From: CBDFGE01 sp965247055
Lineage (GTDB): Bacteria > Chloroflexota > Dehalococcoidia > Lucifugimonadales > JAGWBF01
Reading direction: 5' to 3'
DNA: 64,000 nucleotides
Assembly (NCBI GenBank): GCA_965247055.1
Contig: CBDFGE010000001.1
Coordinates: 124,001-188,000 of the forward strand
The translations under genes and the position numbers were made by a program. Of this stretch, positions 1-7,755 are shown one piece after another. The notes beneath the pieces are model-generated. The model was not told the origin of the DNA. It did not search any database and worked only from the letters and a program-made list of their open reading frames with translations. Each line of letters opens with the position of its first letter. The stretch's first letter is position 1.

Positions 1-1052
1 GCGGCGCCGGCGTAGAACGCCAGGGTCCTTGTCTCTCCCGGCGGGATGCTCTGTTGGGGAGTAAATCCCCATTGAAGCCGCTGTCTGCCCTGCCACAGAG
101 TGATCGACGGGTCGTCAGCCGTCAGGTCGCCCGTAGTGGACCCAGGCACGTACAGGAAACCCGGCGGCAGGCGGTCCTCCACGTTACTGACGTTCAGGTC
201 CAGGGTCCCACCGTTCTCGATGCTGATAGTGTAGCTATAGTTGGTATCTGTGTTAGGCGCCACGAGCGCCGGCGACACTGTTTTGGTCACTATGGCGACG
301 GCGCCTCCGCACAGGCCTGCCTGTGTTGCCCCAACCAGGACCGGCGCCGTCTTGCCGCTGCTGATCTGCGTGCCACCCGGCTCGACCCAGGCCTCATTGC
401 AGTAGGTGCCATCGGTAAGACTGGCCCCCGCTTGAAACGCCAAACTGACCGATTGTCCCGACTGCACCTCCACCTGTATGGAACCCAGGTCCCACGTGAG
501 CTGCTGCCCCACCACGGTGGGCTCGTCGAAGGTCACGCCGCTGGTCGACCCGGGAACATAACTGAACCCGGCGGGTAGCTCGTCATGGACTTTGGTAACT
601 CTCTTCGCGCTGTCGCTCAGGTTATCCATGGTGATGACATAGCTGAAGGTGGTCGGCGTGGCCGGTGGTGCCGTGGAGGGAGTTACCCCTTTGTAGGTGC
701 GGAATGTGCCGCTGGGTTCGGCGGGGGAAAACTGCTGGGCGGAGGCACCGGCCGAAGACTTCACCACCGCCACGGCAACCGCCGAGCCGTTGAGGGTAAC
801 CGAATAGCTGTCTGGCACATCGGTCGTGAGCCCATCGGCGTAGCCCAGCTCATACAGCAGGCGATAGATAGCGTGCTGGCTTGCTCCGATGGCCGAATAC
901 TGGCTTTTGGTTATGCGAGTCTTCACCCGGGAGTCGATGCTTAGGATGCCCGCGAGACTGAGAGACGCGGTGACCAGCGGGACGGCCAGGAACACGAAGG
1001 CGAGCACCAGGGCCATGGCGGTCCCCCTGTCACCACCGCCCCGGCCCGTCAT
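1..1052 (-). CDS. Pilin-like surface protein with DUF11 repeats (partial, C-terminus off window)
   Basis: About 350 codons are visible; the gene runs off the left edge. Its ATG at 1050-1052 overlaps the stop of the upstream pseudopilin gene as ATGA, so it is the third gene of a minus-strand pilin operon. A short Gly/Arg-rich N-terminus is followed by one hydrophobic segment (AMALVLAFVFLAVPLVTASL), similar to PilX-type minor pilins. From about residue 105 there are two copies of the DUF11 conserved repeat, an extracellular beta-domain, each with the signature LPxGFxYVPGSTxG (near 540-580 and 135-175). Inferred role: a membrane-anchored pilus-associated or surface protein with a tandem Ig-like stalk. 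The pilin-like N-terminus joined to DUF11 repeats is directly visible; the function is not known. Confidence 0.75.
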   Translation of the reverse strand, partial: MTGRGGGDRGTAMALVLAFVFLAVPLVTASLSLAGILSIDSRVKTRITKSQYSAIGASQHAIYRLLYELGYADGLTTDVPDSYSVTLNGSAVAVAVVKSSAGASAQQFSPAEPSGTFRTYKGVTPSTAPPATPTTFSYVITMDNLSDSAKRVTKVHDELPAGFSYVPGSTSGVTFDEPTVVGQQLTWDLGSIQVEVQSGQSVSLAFQAGASLTDGTYCNEAWVEPGGTQISSGKTAPVLVGATQAGLCGGAVAIVTKTVSPALVAPNTDTNYSYTISIENGGTLDLNVSNVEDRLPPGFLYVPGSTTGDLTADDPSITLWQGRQRLQWGFTPQQSIPPGETRTLAFYAGA

Positions 1053-1546
1053 TGCAAGGCCCGCAGGTAGGTCCTCTGGCTTATGCTCCTGATGGTGCCC
1101 TGCTCCGCCTCCACCGCCAGCGTGAGTGTCAGTACGCTCCCTGACAGGGAGAAGCCCACGGAGACCGCTCCTCGGGCGGTGTCGCTAACGTTCCCGTCGA
1201 ACTCCCTGCTCAGCACTCCGCCGGAGAGGTTATAAGTGGCCGTGTGGTAGGCACCGTCGCTGCCGGTCCAGGAGAGGGAGACATGGTCCACTGGCGGGCT
1301 GCCATCCACCAGGTCCGTGGTCTCGGCATTCAGGGCATCACCCGCGAACCAGCTCCCGGCGTGCCGGAGATCCCTGGTGGCAGACACATCGTCGCGCCAG
1401 GTGCGCTGGAGGGAGAACGTCTGGAAGATTGCATCCCCGGTCAGCCCCGTGAGCAGTGTCAGAATACCCACGGCTACCAGGACCTCGGCGAGGGTGAACC
1501 CCGCAGAGCCCTTCGCACGCCTTTTCATACCGGCGACTGCGCTCAT
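1049..1546 (-). CDS. Prepilin-type N-terminal cleavage/methylation protein (pseudopilin)
   Basis: 165 residues. The N-terminus has a short basic leader, then G-FTLAEVLVAVGILTLL, the class III prepilin signature: cleavage after Gly by the prepilin peptidase and Glu at mature position 5, followed by a single hydrophobic helix. The rest is a beta-rich head typical of PulG/GspJ-type minor pseudopilins. An upstream GTAAGG gives a weak ribosome site for the ATG at 1546; an internal ATG at 1528 (MKRRAKG) is an alternative start. It sits 10 bp after the preceding pilin-like gene and overlaps the DUF11 gene by 4 bp, so the three are probably co-translated. Role: a type IV pilus or type II secretion-like filament subunit; which system is not determinable here. 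Confidence 0.8.
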   Translation of the reverse strand: MSAVAGMKRRAKGSAGFTLAEVLVAVGILTLLTGLTGDAIFQTFSLQRTWRDDVSATRDLRHAGSWFAGDALNAETTDLVDGSPPVDHVSLSWTGSDGAYHTATYNLSGGVLSREFDGNVSDTARGAVSVGFSLSGSVLTLTLAVEAEQGTIRSISQRTYLRALQ

Positions 1547-1556
1547 CTTCGGCGCC

Positions 1557-1979
1557 TTACTCCCTGACCCTCAGCGTCTCCAGGACCAGGGTATCAATCC
1601 CCCCATGACGGACGGTTACCACCACCCTGGAGATGTCGGCGTCTCCCGTCACGTACTCCTCGGAGGCAGCCTCCACAGTGTAGCCCGGAGGAGTCTCGAC
1701 GGCGGGGTACGCGGCCGGCGGCGCCACGTAGGGCAGCGAGTACACGTACTCCATCTGGTCCCGGGCGATGTTCTCCGCTTTAGACTGCCGCTCCGTCCTG
1801 GCGCCCGAGGTGTGCGCCGTTGAGACGCCAGACAGCACCGCCGTGCCCACCAGAGCGAACACCAGCGTTGCGACAACGGTCTCCATGAGGAGTCCGCCTC
1901 CACCTCCCTGGAAGAAGCGCAGCCGGCTGCCGGGTATCCCCCCGCAGGAGGGAACGAAGTGCGCCAGTCGTCCGAGCAT
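1557..1979 (-). CDS. PilV-like prepilin protein
   Basis: 140 residues. A leader of about 30 residues ends in GGGGG, followed by LLMETVVATLVFALVGTAVL, a prepilin-like hydrophobic helix with the expected Glu near the mature N-terminus. The remainder resembles small PilV/GspI minor pilins. The ATG at 1979 has a GGAGGG ribosome site about 9 bp upstream. It is the first gene of the three-gene pilin cluster; nothing else of the assembly machinery (ATPase, PilC, PilD) is in the window. The cleavage point could be before either of the last two Gly-Leu positions. Family assignment rests on the N-terminal motif only. Confidence 0.7.
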   Translation of the reverse strand: MLGRLAHFVPSCGGIPGSRLRFFQGGGGGLLMETVVATLVFALVGTAVLSGVSTAHTSGARTERQSKAENIARDQMEYVYSLPYVAPPAAYPAVETPPGYTVEAASEEYVTGDADISRVVVTVRHGGIDTLVLETLRVRE

Positions 1980-2266
1980 CTCTCGAGCCCTCCACTAAGA
2001 CCATCCTATCCCGAGGACTCACCCGCCACATCGTACGATGGTCACACCCGCGGTAGGCCACTTGGCCAGGGAAGGCTGGACAGGTCGAGGACGTTCGAAG
2101 AGATATACCCAGAAAGAGCTTCCGGGCAGGGGGGCGAAGGCCCTCAGCGGTGCCGGCGAAAGTCAGCGTGGGGGGCGGCGGGGTGTCATCAGGCAGGTAC
2201 GAGGCTTCGCCGACGCATGAACTGTGGGTAGCAAGGACGGGAACCGGGGGACAGGCCAGGCGGCAT

Positions 2267-3211
2267 TCACCACCAGTGGGTATCGTCCAGGTCTTCCAGG
2301 CCCTCACGACTGGTCCACCAGGGGCGGGCGGGTAGGTATTTCCAGCCTCCGTCGGAGAACATGACCACGATATTTCCCCGCTCCATGTCGCGGGCCACCC
2401 GGAGCGCGGCGTGGAGGGTGGCCCCGGAGGATACCCCCGCAAGGATGCCCTCGGCCTGCACTACCTCGCGGGCGGTATCGATGGCGGCGGCGCTGTCCAC
2501 CAGGAACCGCCCGTCCAAATGCTTGAGGTCGAGGAGGGGTGGCACATACCCCTCCGAGAGGCTTCGTAGTCCCTGAAGCCGCTCCCCCATCCTGGGCTCC
2601 ACCCCGAGGACGCGCACACGGGGGTTGGACTCCCTGAGCCGTCTCCCCACACCCATGATCGTGCCGCCTGTGCCTATGCCCGCCACGAACACGTCCACCT
2701 GGGGTAGAGACCGGGCGATCTCCTCTCCGGTGGTCCGGTAATGTGTCTCCGTGTTCACGCTGTCACTGAACTGGCTGAGGTAGTAGCACCCCTTCTCCCG
2801 CGCCATCGCGGAGGCCAGGTCGATAGCGCCCTTCATGCCCGCGCCGGGCTCGCACCAGGTGACCTCGACTCGATAGAGCTGGAGGATATCGGCAACGCTG
2901 GGGACCACTTCGCTGGGGATTATGACCCGCACCTCATAGCCCTTTTGCTTGCCCACCATCGCCAGGGCTATGGCGGTATTGCCGCTGCTGGCCTCCACCA
3001 CCGTGTCCCCTGGGCTGAGATCGCCGCGAGCCTCGGCCGCTTCCAGCATCCCCAGCACGATGCGGTCCTTGACGCTGCCACCGGGGTTCTGTCCCTCCAG
3101 CTTGGCGAATATGCGAATTCCCGGTTTGGGCGACATATGTCGCAACTCCACCAGGGGCGTGTTGCCGATGTGTCCGAGAAGGGTTGCAGTCGCCACGGGC
3201 CAATTATACAC
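2267..3211 (-). CDS. cysM: PLP-dependent cysteine synthase, CysM-like
   Basis: 314 residues, the normal length for the O-acetylserine/O-phosphoserine sulfhydrylase family (fold type II PLP). The Schiff-base lysine lies in GGSVKDR, and the phosphate/substrate loop in EASSGNTAIALA. The C-terminal DGGWKYL and the GTGGTIMGVGRRLRE stretch resemble the mycobacterial CysM branch (O-phosphoserine/thiocarboxylate dependent), but substrate choice cannot be read from sequence alone. It would make L-cysteine in the cytoplasm. The first GTG (3211) is immediately followed on the coding strand by TATAAT; if that is the -10 box, transcription would begin near the GTG at 3196 and translation could be leaderless from there. 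No sulfur-carrier gene is adjacent. Confidence 0.85.
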   Translation of the reverse strand: MYNWPVATATLLGHIGNTPLVELRHMSPKPGIRIFAKLEGQNPGGSVKDRIVLGMLEAAEARGDLSPGDTVVEASSGNTAIALAMVGKQKGYEVRVIIPSEVVPSVADILQLYRVEVTWCEPGAGMKGAIDLASAMAREKGCYYLSQFSDSVNTETHYRTTGEEIARSLPQVDVFVAGIGTGGTIMGVGRRLRESNPRVRVLGVEPRMGERLQGLRSLSEGYVPPLLDLKHLDGRFLVDSAAAIDTAREVVQAEGILAGVSSGATLHAALRVARDMERGNIVVMFSDGGWKYLPARPWWTSREGLEDLDDTHWW

Positions 3212-3335
3212 TAGGACACGGACCCGGAAAACGCGGCCCGCACCCGGCGGTGGTGTCTACACGTCCGGGGGGTAGTGTGCGGTTGTCGTAATGGCGATCT
3301 CGTCACGGACGAAGGCTTGGCCTGGAGAGGAGCCG

Positions 3336-4067
3336 ATGGACGGAACCAACATAGTCGCCAGGATGGTATACAAGACCTACGCTACAGGCAAGGTCAAGGT
3401 TGAGGCCCTTCGGGGTGTGGACCTGGCCGTGCGCCGGGGAGAGATGGTGGCGATCATGGGTCCAAGCGGGTGCGGCAAGACCACTCTGCTTAACTGCCTT
3501 TCGGGTCTGGACTCCCCCGACTCAGGGGAGATCTGGATCGAGGACACGGAGCTTCACAGGCTTCCCGACGACGAAAGGAGCGACTACCGGGCGCGCCGGA
3601 TGGGGTTTGTGTTCCAGCTATACAACCTCCTGCCGGTGCTGAGCGCTGTAGAGAACGTGGAGATGCCCCTCCTGGTTTCCGGGGTCCGCGCCAGGGACGC
3701 TCGCAGAAGGTCGCTGGAAGTGCTGGAGTTGGTGGGCCTCGTAGACCGGGCGAGCCACCTGCCGGGAGAGCTCTCGGGAGGGGAGCGCCAGCGTGTCACC
3801 ATAGGGCGGGCTCTGGTCAACAACCCCGCCATCATCTGGGCCGACGAGCCCACCGGCGACCTCGATAGCGAGACCGCCGGTGGAATTATCGACCTGATGT
3901 GCGAGCTCAACCGGGCCAACGGCCAGACCTTTGTGCTGGTGACCCACTCGCTGGACGTAGGCCGGAGAGCACACCGCATCGTACGGATGCGGGACGGGCG
4001 GATCATAGACGATGGCAGTGGGCCCACTGCTCACCCAGACGGCGGGCCCGAGGCTGGAAACGGCTGA
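3336..4067 (+). CDS. ABC transporter ATP-binding protein, LolD/MacB type
   Basis: About 243 residues from the ATG at 3336, chosen because GGAGAGGAG lies just upstream. Walker A is GPSGCGKTT, the Q-loop is in VFQLYNLLPVLSAVENVEMPL, the signature is LSGGERQRV, Walker B is IIWADEPTGDLD, and the switch histidine is in LVTHS. This is the lipoprotein-release/antimicrobial-peptide export subfamily (LolD, MacB, FtsE-like), which works with a FtsX-like permease. No permease gene is next to it: the following gene, 44 bp downstream, encodes an NHL propeller. Either the permease is encoded elsewhere or the subunit is orphaned. Substrate unknown. Confidence 0.85.
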   Translation: MDGTNIVARMVYKTYATGKVKVEALRGVDLAVRRGEMVAIMGPSGCGKTTLLNCLSGLDSPDSGEIWIEDTELHRLPDDERSDYRARRMGFVFQLYNLLPVLSAVENVEMPLLVSGVRARDARRRSLEVLELVGLVDRASHLPGELSGGERQRVTIGRALVNNPAIIWADEPTGDLDSETAGGIIDLMCELNRANGQTFVLVTHSLDVGRRAHRIVRMRDGRIIDDGSGPTAHPDGGPEAGNG

Positions 4068-4111
4068 TGGGACTGGGACACAGTCAGCAATGTTAAGGAG
4101 GTAATGCCGAC

Positions 4112-5059
4112 ATGGCCATGACACTGGGCAGCGCTAACCTGGTTTTCGAGCCCGTGGAGGGTTGGGAGAAGCTCCCTGAAGGCTGGTCCCTGGTGGATGT
4201 AGCCGGTGTGGCCGTGGACTCCGCGGACAACGTGTACCTCTTCAATAGGGGAGAGCATCCCGTGATCGTCCTCGACCGGGATGGCAACTTTCTGAAATCC
4301 TGGGGAGAGGGCGTGTTCACCAAGAGGACCCACGGCATCCACATCAGCCCCGACGATGCGGTCTACTGCGTGGACGACGGCCTCCACACAGTCCAGAAGT
4401 TCACTTTGGATGGCACGCATCTCATGACCCTGGGCACGCCGAATCAACCCTCTCCCAAGTGGGCCGGACAGCCCTTCAACCGGCCCACCCACATCGCCGT
4501 CTCCCCCAGGACGGGGGACCTGTACGTCTCCGACGGGTACGGCAACTGCCGGATACACAAGTTCTCCCCCGATGGCAGACATATCCTCTCCTGGGGAGAG
4601 CCAGGTGTAGACCCGGGGCAGTTCATCCGTCCCCATAACGTGGTCATAGACGGCGAGGATCACGTATACATCGCCGACAGGGAGAACCACCGGATACAGG
4701 TGTTCGACGCCAACGGCCGGTTCCTCACCATGTGGAACAACGTCCATCGCCCGGATGGAATATGTCTGGACTCGGAGGGCAACTTCTTCATCGGGGAGCT
4801 AAACGGGATGGACGGTGTGGACGACTGCCCAGGACTGGGACACCGGGTGAGCGTGTACAGCCTTCAGGGGAAGCTCCTTACCCGCTTCGGGGACACGCTC
4901 GAGGGGGAAGGACCGACGCAGTTCATCGCTCCCCACGGAGTAGCGGTAGACTCCCGGGGGGACCTCTACGTCGGCGACACCTCTTTCACCATCCGGGGCC
5001 AGCACATGGAGCCGCCGAGGCTCCTGAAATGCCTGCGAAAGTTCAGACGCAGGCGGTGA
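4112..5059 (+). CDS. NHL-repeat beta-propeller protein
   Basis: 315 residues with a near-perfect ribosome site (AAGGAGGT) ahead of the ATG. It is built of repeated NHL units such as HGIHISPDDAVYCVDD, THIAVSPRTGDLYVSDGYGNCRIHKF, NVVIDGEDHVYIADRENHRIQVF and HGVAVDSRGDLYVGD, giving a six-bladed propeller like peptidyl-alpha-hydroxyglycine amidating lyase or 6-bladed esterase/lactonase folds. No signal peptide or membrane segment is evident. Such proteins are common in environmental Chloroflexota and usually lack an assigned function. It may be co-transcribed with the preceding ABC ATPase. Start and family are secure; an enzymatic role is not. Confidence 0.85.
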   Translation: MAMTLGSANLVFEPVEGWEKLPEGWSLVDVAGVAVDSADNVYLFNRGEHPVIVLDRDGNFLKSWGEGVFTKRTHGIHISPDDAVYCVDDGLHTVQKFTLDGTHLMTLGTPNQPSPKWAGQPFNRPTHIAVSPRTGDLYVSDGYGNCRIHKFSPDGRHILSWGEPGVDPGQFIRPHNVVIDGEDHVYIADRENHRIQVFDANGRFLTMWNNVHRPDGICLDSEGNFFIGELNGMDGVDDCPGLGHRVSVYSLQGKLLTRFGDTLEGEGPTQFIAPHGVAVDSRGDLYVGDTSFTIRGQHMEPPRLLKCLRKFRRRR

Positions 5060-5086
5060 CGCCGAACGCCCCTTTACATAACGAAA

Positions 5087-6019
5087 CTAGAAGACCGCCA
5101 GCGGGTTCACCGGAGAGCCGGTGGCGTTGTGAAATCTCAGGGGCGCCACCATGAACATGAACTCCCAGCGGTTCAGCCGGTTGCAGGTGCTGGCCAGCTC
5201 TTCACAGTTAGCGGCGTCAATGAGCCAGAGGCCCATGGCGACGATCCCCACCGCGTGGATGGGGTTCCTTGCCTGGGAGTAGCCGCTGGGGTCCACATCC
5301 TGGGAGGCATCGGCGACGAGAAGGGCTACCCCTCTCTGGTGGAGCCAGGGCAGCGTGGCGGCGTGCAGCCCCGGGCGGGCCAGCGAGGTCGGGGGGCCAA
5401 GCCGCTCCCGCCTCTTGTACCACCCCCATCGCAGCAGCAATGCATCGCCAGGCTCTACCCGGACGCCCTGGGCCTTCTCGGCCGCCTCCAGGTCCTCCGG
5501 AAACACCGCGTCTCCCGGGTCCAGCCACTCTTTGCCCCGCACCTGGGCTATGTCCAGCAAAACACCTCTGGTCACGAGCCCGTCGCCGGCTATGTGGACT
5601 CCGCCCACGGTCGCCTTCTCCCGCGCGGTGACCAGCGAGGCTGATTTTCCGTTGTACATTTTTGCATCCCAGAAAACGTGGCATAGGCTGTCCAGATGGG
5701 TAATGGCAGCCCCATGGGTAGAGAATCCGATGAAGTCCTGAGAGGCGCCCGACCCGCTGCTGGGCGCCGACTCCCCGGTCCACTGCATGAAGTGGAGGGG
5801 CGGGAAAGGGAGCTTGTCAGATGCGGCCTCGGGGACGATGGGTCGTGAGCAGGATACGCTGATCCCCTCCTTGACCAATCGCCCTGCCTGGGCCATCTTC
5901 GCCGGTGTGATCAGGTTGATGGTCCCCAGCTCATCGTCGGGGCCCCACCTCCCCCAGTTGCTGAGAGAGGTCATGTAACCGATCACCTCCTCCTCGGTCG
6001 GGATGTGCCTTGCCACCAT
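5087..6019 (-). CDS. Cyclase family protein (kynurenine-formamidase-like hydrolase)
   Basis: 310 residues; the ATG has AGGAGGATAAGCG upstream. It belongs to the PF04199 cyclase family of metal-dependent hydrolases: the metal-binding signature HGxxxTHxDxxxH appears as HGAAITHLDSLCH (around residue 107). The sequence GPDDELGTINLITPAKMAQAGRLV is typical of the long-form members found in aromatic or secondary-metabolite catabolism. It would hydrolyse an amide or ester ring in the cytoplasm; the substrate is not predictable. It is convergent with the NHL gene and divergent from the HMGS-like gene. Confidence 0.85.
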   Translation of the reverse strand: MVARHIPTEEEVIGYMTSLSNWGRWGPDDELGTINLITPAKMAQAGRLVKEGISVSCSRPIVPEAASDKLPFPPLHFMQWTGESAPSSGSGASQDFIGFSTHGAAITHLDSLCHVFWDAKMYNGKSASLVTAREKATVGGVHIAGDGLVTRGVLLDIAQVRGKEWLDPGDAVFPEDLEAAEKAQGVRVEPGDALLLRWGWYKRRERLGPPTSLARPGLHAATLPWLHQRGVALLVADASQDVDPSGYSQARNPIHAVGIVAMGLWLIDAANCEELASTCNRLNRWEFMFMVAPLRFHNATGSPVNPLAVF

Positions 6020-6200
6020 CGCTTATCCTCCTGTGAGCCTCGTGCCGCCCGGTCCAAGTATGGGGCGGGGGTTGCAACCGTCTGGTATCATAGCCCAAGC
6101 CAAGAACCTGGGCAAGGGCGACGCTCGGAATGCCCCGGGGAGAATGTGAAGCCGGGACTTGGAGGCACACGCCGGTCGTTACAGCCTAGGGAGATTCCGA

Positions 6201-6229
6201 TTGACACCCCAGGGGGCAACTGCTAGGAT
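6201..6229 (+). promoter_or_regulatory. Promoter for the HMGS-like/DUF35 gene
   Basis: A perfect -35 TTGACA (6201-6206), a 17-bp spacer ending in TGC, and a -10 TAGGAT (6224-6229). The predicted start of transcription near 6236 excludes upstream in-frame starts and supports the TTG at 6258 as the initiation codon. Confidence 0.65.
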
Positions 6230-6257
6230 TAGGCAGAAACGACGGGGAGGCGAGAGC

Positions 6258-7664
6258 TTGGTAGGCATCAGGTCCTTCGGGGCGTATATCCCCAGGTACC
6301 GGCTGGGCAAGGAGACCGACGGGTGGGGCTCATCCGTCGAGAAGGCGATTGCAAACTTCGACGAGGACAGCGTTACGATGGCGGTGGCCGCGGGGACGGC
6401 CTGCCTCCGGGGAGTGGACCGGGACAAGGTGGACGGACTCCTCTTCGCCACAACCTCTCCTCCCTACGTGGAGAAGCAGTGCGCCGCCATAGTCGCTACC
6501 GCCCTGGACCTGCGTCGGGACATCTTCACGGCCGATCTTACAGGAGTCCTGCGGGCAGGTACCACGGCGCTGAAGATGGCCATGGACTCTATAAGCGCCG
6601 GCTCGGCGAGCCAGGTACTGGTGGTGGCCTCCGATACCCGCCTGGCCGCCCCTCGAAGCGATATGGAGCGGAACCTGGGGGACGGCGCCGCTGCCGTCCT
6701 CCTTGGCCAGGAGGGCCTGATAGCCACGGCGGAGGGGACCCACAGCGTTACCGAGAACATGCTTGACATGTGGCGCTCCCAGGGAGACCCCTTCGTGCGC
6801 TCCTGGGAAGACCGGTTCATGAACGAGGAGGGGTTGGAGCGGATCCTCACCGGGGCCGTTGGAGGGTTCCTGTCAAAGTACAAACTCACGCCCATCGACT
6901 TCACCAAGGTCGCCTTCTACTCCACCGACGCCCGACGCCACTCTCAGCTGGGGCGGCGAATGGGGTTCTCCCAGGAGCAGATACAGGACTCGCTCTTCGG
7001 AAAGGTGGGGAACACGGGGGCGGCGTACCCCTTGATGCTGCTGGGCGACGCCCTGGAGGAGGCCGCGGAGGGCGACCTGTTGCTGGTGGCCAGCTATGGA
7101 GATGGGAGCGACGTCCTGTCGTTTCGGGTCAACAAGAGCATCGAAGGTCTGAAAAATGGGCAGGGCGTAAAGTCCCTCATAGGGTCCAAGCGAGTGCTGC
7201 CCAGCTATGAGACCTATGCCCGTTGGCGGGACGTATGGGTGTCGGACGCCGCAGCCAAGCGCCCCCCCCCAAACGTGCCCTCGGTCACCGCTCTGTGGCG
7301 CGAGTCGGACCAGAACCTTCGGCTGTACGGTGGCAAGTGCAACAAGTGCGAATACCTCCAGTACCCTCCTCAGAGAGTTTGCACGAAATGCCATGCCAAG
7401 GACGACTCCCAGCCCGTCCGGCTCTCGGACAAGAGGGGGAGCGTTTTCACGTACTCCATGGACTACCTGGCCGCCTCGACCGACGCGCCTCTGGTTATCA
7501 CTGTGGTCAACTTCGAGGGTGGAGGCAGGATGGTGTGCATGATGACCGACAGGGAGTTGGACGAGGTGAAAGTGGGGATGCCAGTGGACATGAGCTTTCG
7601 CAAGCTTCGGGTGGTGAACGGGATCCATAACTACTACTGGAAGTCCATACCCGTGCGGGAATAG
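6258..7664 (+). CDS. HMG-CoA synthase-like protein fused to DUF35 Zn-ribbon/OB domain
   Basis: Start TTG at 6258 follows GGGGAGG by 7 bp and lies just downstream of a strong promoter, giving about 468 residues. Residues ~1-330 have the thiolase-superfamily HMG-CoA synthase fold (SFGAYIPRYRL, DEDSVTMAVAAG, GDGAAAVLLG, GSDVLSF). The C-terminal ~130 residues are a DUF35 rubredoxin-like zinc ribbon (CNKC ... CTKC) with an OB fold. Against archaeal HMGS as I recall it, the catalytic Cys in ACKAGT is Leu here (VLRAGT), and the catalytic His in FHQP is Tyr (FYST), so classic HMGS chemistry is doubtful. With the thiolase 91 bp downstream it resembles the thiolase/DUF35 modules that condense or cleave acyl-CoAs. 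The DUF35 domain probably partners the thiolase. Exact reaction unknown. Confidence 0.8.
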   Translation: MVGIRSFGAYIPRYRLGKETDGWGSSVEKAIANFDEDSVTMAVAAGTACLRGVDRDKVDGLLFATTSPPYVEKQCAAIVATALDLRRDIFTADLTGVLRAGTTALKMAMDSISAGSASQVLVVASDTRLAAPRSDMERNLGDGAAAVLLGQEGLIATAEGTHSVTENMLDMWRSQGDPFVRSWEDRFMNEEGLERILTGAVGGFLSKYKLTPIDFTKVAFYSTDARRHSQLGRRMGFSQEQIQDSLFGKVGNTGAAYPLMLLGDALEEAAEGDLLLVASYGDGSDVLSFRVNKSIEGLKNGQGVKSLIGSKRVLPSYETYARWRDVWVSDAAAKRPPPNVPSVTALWRESDQNLRLYGGKCNKCEYLQYPPQRVCTKCHAKDDSQPVRLSDKRGSVFTYSMDYLAASTDAPLVITVVNFEGGGRMVCMMTDRELDEVKVGMPVDMSFRKLRVVNGIHNYYWKSIPVRE

Positions 7665-7755
7665 GCGGCGGCGAAGGAGAGGGTAGGGGGACCGTCCCGG
7701 CACGCCCGAGGAGATGGGCGTCCGGGCAGCTTGACATAAAGTCTGGAGGGAGAGC

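Noticed and set aside
54..944. Plus-strand open frames in the first kilobase
   Set aside because: They lie opposite a coherent minus-strand frame with a pilin-like N-terminus and two DUF11 repeats; the plus-strand translations have no recognisable domain.
1980..2266. Search for a tRNA or extra pilin gene in the 287-bp gap
   Set aside because: No cloverleaf, no T-loop consensus in context and no prepilin motif were found.
1780..2442. Long minus-strand open frame across the cysM end and the pilin start
   Set aside because: It overlaps two genes with clear family matches in other frames and is Pro/Arg-rich without domain features, as expected of GC-rich shadow frames.
7731..7755. TTGACA upstream of the thiolase gene as a promoter
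   Set aside because: No acceptable -10 box occurs 16-18 bp downstream; the gap is short and the gene is probably transcribed with the preceding one.
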